Origin: WJMT01 sp964599635
GTDB taxonomy: Bacteria; Acidobacteriota; Aminicenantia; Aminicenantales; Aminicenantaceae
Direction of reading: 5' to 3'
Assembly: GCA_964599635.1 (NCBI GenBank)
Contig: CAZRGM010000035.1
Coordinates: forward strand, 1 to 10,829
DNA: 10,829 nucleotides
Positions 6,005-10,829 of this stretch are shown here, piece after piece. The notes below the pieces were generated by a model. It had not been told where the DNA came from. It did no database searches and saw only the letters and a program-made list of their open reading frames with translations. Each line of letters opens with the position of its first letter. The stretch's first letter is position 1. Position numbers and translations under genes: made by a program.

Positions 6005-7066
6005 TCAAGATGTCCCCCTATCTGCAAAGCAAAAATGTCCCCTTTTTGGGTGGGCGGGTGTAGTTTCGAGATAGACCTGGAGGGCAAAAGAGACCAGTCG
6101 GTAACGCTGCTCATCGCTTATCTTTCGGAAAACACATCCTGGTTTTTCTGCTTTTTTGGCAAAACGGCGATTGAACCGATCAATGAAATTATTTTCGACC
6201 CACTTATTGGCTTTATCCATATCGGTTATTCCCTCTAAGTCCATCTCAGCGATCAGACGATCTTGAAACGTACCTCCCTGTCGTTCAATGCGACCTTTCC
6301 CTTGAGCTGAATAAGCGGTGAGGGTCTTGATCCCCACCAACTCTTCGAGCACTCTTCCGATATGGGTGGGAAAACGCGATCCGGCCAGCTCTTCTTCATG
6401 GCTCCAGTGTTTGTCGTTTCTCTGGAGAATGCTGTGGCGGTCCTGGTAGACAGAGGCAGGAATCCCATGGCGTCTGAGGACCATATCAAGCAGCTTGAGA
6501 TAACCAATAGAGTCTTCAGTAGGCCGGAAAACCAGGCCCAGCACATAGTTTGTGGCATCATCAGTTGCATGTATGAGGCTGCAGGATGGCCTCTTGGGGC
6601 CAAACCATTTATGGGGACTTCCGTCCCACTGCATCATGAGGCCTATCTGAGGACGTCGGGGCCGCCGGCTTCGATGTCTAGGAGCCCGGCGTCTGCGTTT
6701 CGGCCTTATCCCAGCCTCCCTCAACCAGCCACGTACTGTCTCCCGGCTGATCTGTAAATCCTCACGCTCTTTTAACATCTCCGTAAAATGTGTGTCATTG
6801 AACTGAGAATAACGTTCCTGGTGAAGTTTTATGACAAGATCACGAACCTCAGGATCAAAAGCATTATGAGCCACACGTCCTCTTCCTTTGTGAGCTAACC
6901 CCTCAGGTCCATCCCTGCGATATCTTGCCATTAACCGCTTCCCATGACGGTAGCTGATCTTCAGCACCCCTGTACCAGATACTAACGAAAGCCCCCCTTG
7001 ATCAACCTGTTCTAAAATCTTTAACCTGTGAATCTCATGCATGCTCAATGTTACGATCTCCTTCAT
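6005..7066 (-). CDS. DDE transposase, IS1202/ISNCY-like
   Basis: A 353-residue transposase, apparently complete. Residues 1-60 form a helix-turn-helix of the IS481/IS630-like sort (RLKILEQV...SYRHGKRLMARYRRDG); a second DNA-binding part runs to about 120 and is followed by a very basic linker (RPKRRRRAPRHRSRRPRRPQ, 121-140). The catalytic rve-like core shows D148 in MQWDGSPH, D209 in VYQDRHSIL and E261 in GRIERQGGTFQDRL, a DDE set with a longer second spacing than IS3-type enzymes. The QWDGSPH and DRHSI motifs are what point to the IS1202/ISNCY group. The last ten or so codons (GHFCFADRGTS) lie within the left inverted repeat, so the end sequence is constrained by both coding and binding. No frameshift is visible. 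The overlapping plus- and minus-strand open frames here are shadows. Confidence 0.88.
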   Translation of the reverse strand: MKEIVTLSMHEIHRLKILEQVDQGGLSLVSGTGVLKISYRHGKRLMARYRRDGPEGLAHKGRGRVAHNAFDPEVRDLVIKLHQERYSQFNDTHFTEMLKEREDLQISRETVRGWLREAGIRPKRRRRAPRHRSRRPRRPQIGLMMQWDGSPHKWFGPKRPSCSLIHATDDATNYVLGLVFRPTEDSIGYLKLLDMVLRRHGIPASVYQDRHSILQRNDKHWSHEEELAGSRFPTHIGRVLEELVGIKTLTAYSAQGKGRIERQGGTFQDRLIAEMDLEGITDMDKANKWVENNFIDRFNRRFAKKAEKPGCVFRKISDEQRYRLVSFALQVYLETTPAHPKRGHFCFADRGTS

Positions 7067-7080
7067 GTCCGCCTCCTTTC

Positions 7081-7128
7081 CGAAGGGGACATTTTAGCAT
7101 TGCAGTTGATGGGGACACTTTTGCTTTG
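7081..7128. repeat. Right terminal inverted repeat of the IS
   Basis: Pairs with 6000-6048 in inverted orientation. Two GGGGAC boxes (7085-7090 and 7111-7116) mirror the two TGTCCCC boxes of the left end, spaced about 25 bases. The repetition suggests paired binding sites for the transposase at each end. The match is imperfect between and outside the boxes. Confidence 0.75.
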
Positions 7129-7149
7129 TTATCACATTTCTTTTATATT
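7121..7149 (+). promoter_or_regulatory. Possible hybrid promoter, -35 box in the IS end
   Basis: TTGCTT (7121-7126), inside the right end of the IS, stands 17 bases before TATATT (7144-7149) in the flanking DNA. Transcription would start near 7156, just before the GGAGGG ribosome site (7158-7163) of the barrel gene. Both boxes are imperfect, and the AT-rich flank offers other -10 candidates, so this is suggestive only. Confidence 0.4.
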
Positions 7150-7167
7150 TAAATTGTGGAGGGAAGA

Positions 7168-8109
7168 ATGGCAAAAAGAACGTCAGGTTTTATGTTCATG
7201 GTCTTCTCTATCCTGTTCCTACTTTCTCAATGTATTTATTCGGAAGAGATAAAACCATTTAAGTCAAGATTCAGCTTAACACTCACAGCAGGATGGGGTT
7301 CTGCTCTTCCGATTGGAGACGTCAATGACTGCATGGAGTCGTTCAATAACAACAAGGTCTTCAAGGGGCACAGGATATATAAAACAGGCTTCGTGGAAGG
7401 AGAAATCAGAACTCTGGATGACCGGTTTTTCCATGGTGAGGCGGAACTGCGCTTTGATCTCACTCCAAATATAAGTTTAGGAATTGCCACCTCGGCTCCT
7501 ATCCGTAAAAATAATGAAAGCTCAGTCACCTATACAATCCTGGGAAAAGCGGAGCGTTGGATTATGACTTGGACATTCCAGCCGGAGATAAAAGTTTCCT
7601 TTCCAATAAGATTAAGTGCTTATTATAACTTCTCTTTTATTCCCAGACTCAATATTTCACTCGGCGGAGGAGCAGGTTTCTATTTCGCTAAAATTTCTCA
7701 ATTTTTAAGAATTGATAAGATTCATACTCCCGGAAATTCAGCTTGGTTTACCTGGGATCAGAACGCCAAGCGTAATTTTGCTTTAGGTTTTCAGGGAAAC
7801 ACAAGCTTGGAATATTTTTTAACCAATAGATTAGCATTGGTTGCTGAATTCCAATACGTACAAAGCAAAATCAAAGGTTTTAAGGGAACTATGAAACACG
7901 AAAATATTTATGGCGATAAACATGAAATGAGCGGGACTCTTTATTATTTTACCAGCTGGGACCATTTTATCGGAGCAAGATATGCAAGTATTGAGATATT
8001 TGAAACACAACCAGAGGGAGGCTGCAGGTACTTTGATGATATAAGAAAGGCTGCTCTTAATTTAAGCGGCTATTCATTTAAGATTGGAGTCAAATTGAGG
8101 CTCTTCTAG
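7168..8109 (+). CDS. Outer-membrane beta-barrel protein of unknown function
   Basis: About 313 residues from the ATG at 7168, which follows GGAGGG by four bases; a GTG at 7156 is in frame but lacks a ribosome site. The N-terminus is a signal peptide (MAKR, hydrophobic stretch about 8-20, possible cut near IYS/EE). C22 in LLSQC is a poor lipobox, so I favour signal peptidase I over lipoprotein processing. The mature part is rich in alternating hydrophobic/aromatic strands (FSLTLTAGWG, IRLSAYYNFSF, LNISLGGGAGFYF, RLALVAEFQYV, HFIGARYASIEIF) and ends YSFKIGVKLRLF, a terminal-phenylalanine strand typical of barrels inserted by the BAM machinery. The length would suit a barrel of about 10-12 strands. 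No known family is recognised. It precedes the protease by about 135 bases, on the same strand, so the two may be co-transcribed. Confidence 0.8.
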   Translation: MAKRTSGFMFMVFSILFLLSQCIYSEEIKPFKSRFSLTLTAGWGSALPIGDVNDCMESFNNNKVFKGHRIYKTGFVEGEIRTLDDRFFHGEAELRFDLTPNISLGIATSAPIRKNNESSVTYTILGKAERWIMTWTFQPEIKVSFPIRLSAYYNFSFIPRLNISLGGGAGFYFAKISQFLRIDKIHTPGNSAWFTWDQNAKRNFALGFQGNTSLEYFLTNRLALVAEFQYVQSKIKGFKGTMKHENIYGDKHEMSGTLYYFTSWDHFIGARYASIEIFETQPEGGCRYFDDIRKAALNLSGYSFKIGVKLRLF

Positions 8110-8120
8110 AAAGGGACTCC

Positions 8121-8244
8121 GGAGGAAACTGAAAAAAATAATTCATATTTGCCATGATGGATTTTCAAGGCGTAAATATGAAGAGATAAAAAAGGTAATA
8201 CTTTTTAAAAATCTTTTTTTATCGGTTTTCCACTTTTTTTCCTA
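8121..8244 (+). other. Protease leader: ribosome site, CTG-initiated open frame and U UUU UUA slip motif
   Basis: A strong GGAGG (8121-8125) is followed three bases later by CTG (8129), which opens a frame reading KKIIHICHDGFSRRKYEEIK and then VILFKNLFLS, ending at a TGA near 8246-8248. At 8215-8221 this frame carries T TTT TTA, the canonical -1 slippery heptamer. A -1 shift there leads straight into the protease frame as FFIGFPLFFLLIFVLVYEG, a good signal-peptide core that the TTG start at 8245 would cut in half. Alternatives are a one-base loss in the T7 tract (sequencing or mutation) or unusual initiation. No ATG, GTG or TTG in the protease frame precedes 8245 back to the stop at 8206. Confidence 0.45.
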
Positions 8245-9897
8245 TTGATATTTGTACTCGTTTATGAAGGAAGACATTCAGCGTCAAATCAAGAAGAATA
8301 TTCATCTCAAGAAGAATACGTTCCAAATGAGCTTCTGATCAAATTCAAGAAGAACACAGAAAGGTCTAAGATCCAGCAAAGCATCGAATCGGTTAGAGGG
8401 AAAATAATAACCTACCTTGGCGAGGAAATATATTCCTTTGATTGGGCTCCTGATAATTCCATACTAAGGTCATTTCTTGCTGACCCAGATCTCTTCCATA
8501 TAAAGGTGCCTGATTATATTGGAGAAGAACGAGCCATATCTCTACTGAGTTTTGATCCTAATGTAGAATATGTTGAGAAGAATTTTATAGGGCATGCCGA
8601 TGCAGTAATCCCCAATGATCCACATTTTTCCAAACTGTGGGGACTGCGTAACACCGGACAGACAGGCGGCAAATCTGATGCTGATATCGACGCTCCTGAG
8701 GCCTGGGATATTCACAAAGGAAGCACGAGTATTGTTGTGGCAGTCATAGATTCTGGAATTGATTATAATCATGAAGACTTACAGGCAAATATCTGGAACA
8801 ATCCTGGTGAGACAGGTGGTGGAAAGGAGACTAATGGAATCGATGATGATGGGAATGGATACATAGATGATTGGCGCGGTTGGAATTTCGTTCATAACTC
8901 CAATAATCCTATGGATGATTATTCTCCGAAATACCATGGAACCCATGTCGCAGGAACAATAGGAGCAAAAGGAAACAATGGTAAAGGTGTAGTCGGTGTT
9001 TGTTGGAATGTCAAACTCATGGCGTTAAAGTGGATTGACGGCTTCACAGGAAAGGGAACTACTGCAAATGTTATACGGGCAATAGATTATTCGACTGCAA
9101 ATGGTGCTCGTCTTTCCAACAACAGCTGGCATGTTCCAAATACCTCGTCTTTACTAAGTGCAATCGATAGAGCCCAAAAAAGCGGAAAGATTTTTATTTC
9201 TTCTGCTGGAAACGAGAAAAGAAATAATGATTATTATGGTAACTACCCTTCCAACTATGATCTTGATAACATTATCGCTGTTTTAGCCAGCGATCATAAC
9301 GATAATATATCTCCATTTTCTAATTACGGATGGTATACAGTGGATGTCGGAGCTCCGGGTGGTACCGATTCATATCCCTCTCAGGCTACCCGCAACATTT
9401 ACAGCACTGCGAGGTATGACGCCTACCAATACATGAGCGGAACATCAATGGCTGCTCCTCATGTTGCTGGACAAGCTGCTTTGATATGGGCACATCGTCC
9501 CGCGTTAAACTGGTGGAAAGTTAAAACCATAATAATGAAAAGTGTAGATAAAAAAGGTTCTTTTTCAGGCAAATGTGCCTCAGGTGGTAGGATCAATGCT
9601 TACAGTGCTCTTATCACACCCACTCCCAATTTGCCGACTGCGCCAAGTAATCTAAAAGCCATAGTTTATGGATCTGATGTTAAATTAACCTGGAAGGATA
9701 ATTCAGGCAATGAGAGTGGTTTTGAGATATATTTAAAAAACGGCAGTATTTTTGTGCTGTACGATTGGACCGGACCAAACGTAACTACATATTGGGATTA
9801 CGATCTTTTTCCTGGATATTATACTTATTATGTAAGAGCGTATAAACAAGACGGAAATTCAACAAGGACTTTGTATGTTACTGCAAAGATAATATAA
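8245..9897 (+). CDS. Secreted subtilisin-like serine protease (S8) with prodomain and fibronectin-III-like C-terminus
   Basis: As drawn, 550 residues from a TTG; the true N-terminus is probably upstream (see 8121-8244), since only half a signal peptide (IFVLVYEG) remains here and no ribosome site precedes the TTG. Residues about 24-115 are an inhibitor/fervidolysin-type prodomain (YVPNELLIKFKK ... DPNVEYVEKN). The catalytic domain is about 125-455: D169 in AVIDSGIDYNH, H231 in HGTHVAG, oxyanion N323 in SSAGNE and S401 in SGTSMAAPHVAG, so it should be active. Acidic, glycine-rich NGIDDDGNGYIDDW (197-210) looks like a calcium site common in this subtilase group. After a proline-rich linker (TPTPNLPTAPSNL) residues about 464-550 look like one fibronectin III domain (LTWKDNS, GFEIY, YYVRAY). 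Expected outside the cytoplasm, degrading proteins or processing surface proteins. Confidence 0.9.
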   Translation: MIFVLVYEGRHSASNQEEYSSQEEYVPNELLIKFKKNTERSKIQQSIESVRGKIITYLGEEIYSFDWAPDNSILRSFLADPDLFHIKVPDYIGEERAISLLSFDPNVEYVEKNFIGHADAVIPNDPHFSKLWGLRNTGQTGGKSDADIDAPEAWDIHKGSTSIVVAVIDSGIDYNHEDLQANIWNNPGETGGGKETNGIDDDGNGYIDDWRGWNFVHNSNNPMDDYSPKYHGTHVAGTIGAKGNNGKGVVGVCWNVKLMALKWIDGFTGKGTTANVIRAIDYSTANGARLSNNSWHVPNTSSLLSAIDRAQKSGKIFISSAGNEKRNNDYYGNYPSNYDLDNIIAVLASDHNDNISPFSNYGWYTVDVGAPGGTDSYPSQATRNIYSTARYDAYQYMSGTSMAAPHVAGQAALIWAHRPALNWWKVKTIIMKSVDKKGSFSGKCASGGRINAYSALITPTPNLPTAPSNLKAIVYGSDVKLTWKDNSGNESGFEIYLKNGSIFVLYDWTGPNVTTYWDYDLFPGYYTYYVRAYKQDGNSTRTLYVTAKII

Positions 9898-9928
9898 TCG
9901 AGGCAACTAATTGAAAAAGAGTGTACAG

Positions 9929-9950
9929 CCTCCCTTAATAAAAGGGAAGG
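9929..9950. terminator. Hairpin after the protease gene, possible terminator and intron target
   Basis: CCTCCCTT and AAAGGGAAGG face each other around an AATA loop, about 30 bases after the protease stop. On the plus strand no T-run follows, so a standard Rho-independent terminator is doubtful. On the minus strand the hairpin is the DNA just 3' of the group II intron remnant; some bacterial group II introns (class C) prefer to insert next to terminator stems, which this would fit. Confidence 0.35.
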
Positions 9951-9954
9951 AAGG

Positions 9955-10375
9955 GTGAGTAGACTAGGGAGTTTCACCTCAGCCCCTCGCAGAACGGTAC
10001 GTGAACCTCTCGACTTATACCGCTCCCACCATCCAAATCTGATGTTTTGACTCCAAAACGCCAATGGGCAAACAAACTGGGATTGCAGGTGAAAAACTTT
10101 TAAATCTTCTTCCTTTCACAGATCTTGTCCGCCTGCCCCGAAAGGTGTAGCCCAAAAAGGTAAACTCCGTAAACTTGTATTCCCCTCTCCTGTTACTGTC
10201 TTTACAGTAAACGATCTTCGTCTTCTACAGGTTAAGTTCCAATCCACATTTCTCCAGCCGTTCCCGTATCTTTTCCATTACGTACATTGCTTGATTTAAT
10301 GATTTGCAGTGTATAACAACATCGTCAGCATATCGCTCAAATTCAACTGCTCTGTGTTTTGTTTTCTTCTGCAAG
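9955..10375 (-). pseudogene. Decayed group II intron with reverse transcriptase fragment
   Basis: Read on the minus strand from 10375, the frame encodes KKTKHRAVEFERYADDVVIH and on through LNQAMYVMEKIRERLEKCG, the active-site region of a group II intron reverse transcriptase (YADD at 10321-10332). An in-frame TAG at 10225-10227 breaks LNL-KTKIVYC. Downstream FLGYTF and SFSPAI are present, then the maturase (X) domain is missing: near 10090 the sequence jumps, in another frame, to NPSLFAHWRFG, a typical C-terminal segment, and ends WMVGAV-stop. Ribozyme domains V and VI follow. The fingers and N-terminal part of the enzyme, and all 5' ribozyme domains, are absent because the IS91-like element begins at 10376. 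This copy cannot be self-sufficient. The intron 3' end is placed near 9955, where the RNA ends CUCAC. Confidence 0.82.
9992..10025 (-). ncRNA. Group II intron ribozyme domain V
   Basis: Exactly 34 nucleotides on the minus strand: GAGCGGUA at the start pairs fully (with one G-U) with UACCGUUC at the end. A GAGA (GNRA) tetraloop tops the upper stem, and the expected two-base bulge (CG) precedes the 3' strand. The AGC catalytic triad near the 5' end is kept. A GC pair in the lower stem differs from the frequent GAGCCGUA form but is matched on the other strand (GG/CC), so the fold is preserved. Domain VI follows (to about 9955), with a candidate branch A in CUACUC at 9960. The stop codon of the enzyme frame (GTATAA) overlaps the start of this domain. 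Confidence 0.8.
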
Positions 10376-10829
10376 TAAACGACTGTTTACACATCATGAC
10401 GTCACTCCAAAAATATTCTATCACTCAATAGAGGAATTTAGTCATTTCTCCTTCCCGGCACATTTCTTGAATCACTGTCCCTGCCATGAGCAGGGTCTAT
10501 CGCCCACGTCATCCGGAGCGCACCGTGTTTTACCGTGTTCTCTTTCATTATTTTGAGTCATTTCTTCTGGAATATGAGAACCGGTTTGAAAGACACTTTG
10601 GTCACCTGCGTCCCATAAGGCAGCCACAGAAAAAGATCTCACTCCGGGCATCATTGCGGTGATCCAGTCATTCGGAAGCCGGATAAACTTCCATCCTCAC
10701 CTCCACTTTCTGGTCACAGAGGGAGGTATCGCAGTTGATCAATAAAGACCTTGTCCAAAAAATATTGCAGTGGCGCCATACGGGATTCAATGTTCATTCC
10801 AAAGTCAGAACTGAAAGCAAAGAAGAGAC
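10376..10829 (+). mobile_element. IS91-family element, 5' part, internally deleted
   Basis: The intron fragment stops at CAAG (10372-10375), the tetranucleotide after which IS91 is known to insert. The proposed element starts TAAACGACTGTTTA, a perfect short palindrome (GTAAAC / GTTTAC at 10375-10380 and 10385-10390) as expected for a single-strand transposon terminus. About 95 bases of non-coding leader (10391-10485), in which I see nothing further, precede the transposase start at 10486. The element continues past the right window edge. Confidence 0.55.
10486..10829 (+). pseudogene. IS91-family HUH transposase, broken and partial
   Basis: The first 44 codons (MSRVYRPRHPERTVFYRVL, HYFESFLLEYENRFERHFG, HLRPI) match the start of IS91-type transposases. 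The frame then shifts near 10626-10644 and, in a different frame, PGIIAVIQSFGSRINFHPHL continues to HFLVTEGG, holding the HUH motif HLH (10698-10706). A stop at 10743 follows, and a third segment in the first frame reads NKDLVQKILQWRHTGFNVHS then KVRTESKEE, running off the window. Compared with full-length relatives, the N-terminal zinc-finger domain and the stretch up to the HUH motif are deleted, and a second deletion lies between EGG and the WRHTGF segment. The first frame alone ends at TGA (10660-10662) after 58 codons. It is not functional as it stands. Confidence 0.82.

Larger units (their letters stand above)
6000..7128 (-). mobile_element. Insertion sequence of the IS1202/ISNCY type
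   Basis: A 1129-bp element with one transposase gene and related inverted ends: CAAAGTCAAGATGTCCCC at 6000-6017, and inverted CAAAGCAAAAGTGTCCCC at 7111-7128 (14 of 18 alike). Each end has a second TGTCCCC box about 25 bases inward, and in the left end the whole terminal motif is repeated directly at 6024-6042. I find no convincing target-site duplication in the flanks, so the exact borders are uncertain by a few bases, or the copy is old or rearranged. It separates the citrate operon from the barrel/protease pair. The family is called from the transposase motifs. Confidence 0.8.

Noticed and set aside
5927..7160. Long target-site duplication around the IS
   Set aside because: Both flanks are T-rich and look alike, but no exact shared word longer than a few bases could be aligned at the borders.
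7226..7240. Lipoprotein signal at the barrel protein (LSQC)
   Set aside because: Glutamine just before the cysteine is atypical and the mature protein is a barrel with a terminal phenylalanine, so ordinary signal peptidase cleavage is likelier.
9828..10064. Minus-strand open frame of 78 codons
   Set aside because: It is made of ribozyme domains V and VI plus the antisense of the protease end; not a gene.
10359..10654. Small open frames on both strands around the IS91 start
   Set aside because: They overlap the recognisable transposase N-terminus in other frames and have no features.

Overview
The window suggests a Gram-negative, probably anaerobic bacterium of moderate GC: Fe-S-rich carbon enzymes sit beside a secreted outer-membrane beta-barrel protein and a secreted subtilase. 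The barrel's style (an 'LTAGWG...GDVN'-type N-terminus) reminds me of Candidatus Aminicenantes, and the citrate genes would also fit Desulfobacterota. This placement is a guess from memory, not a search result.

Region 1 (about 125-5926, all minus strand) is a compact six-gene operon. In transcription order it encodes: an ATP-grasp acyl-CoA synthetase beta subunit (SucC/CcsA-like) with a C-terminal two-cluster ferredoxin domain; the partner alpha subunit (SucD/CcsB-like); a short citrate-synthase-fold citryl-CoA lyase; an HD-domain hydrolase; and the large and small subunits of an aconitase/LeuCD-type hydro-lyase. Together they can be read as a two-step citrate cleavage (or, reversed, citrate synthesis with ATP gain) module: hydro-lyase isomerising a tricarboxylate, synthetase making the CoA thioester, lyase splitting it to acetyl-CoA plus a 2-oxoacid. 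Citramalate or 2-methylcitrate are alternative substrates. The operon has a good sigma70-like promoter only about 10 bases before the first ATG, so its first gene may be read from a leaderless mRNA. A roughly 190-bp MITE-like repeat with inverted ends sits in the only large gap (between the two synthetase genes), and a second partial copy lies just after the last gene at the left window edge.

Region 2 (6000-7128) is an apparently intact IS of the IS1202/ISNCY type with ragged inverted ends. Its right end seems to give a -35 box to the next gene.

Region 3 (7168-9897, plus strand) holds an outer-membrane barrel protein and a subtilisin-like serine protease with prodomain and fibronectin-III-like tail. 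The protease's signal peptide begins upstream of any usual start codon, and an upstream open frame with a good ribosome site joins it only through a -1 shift at a U UUU UUA heptamer (or through a missing base).

Region 4 (9898-10829) has no intact gene. It is a nested graveyard: a decayed group II intron (minus strand; YADD reverse transcriptase fragment, maturase domain lost, domain V still well formed) interrupted at a CAAG tetranucleotide by an internally deleted IS91-family transposase gene that runs off the window.
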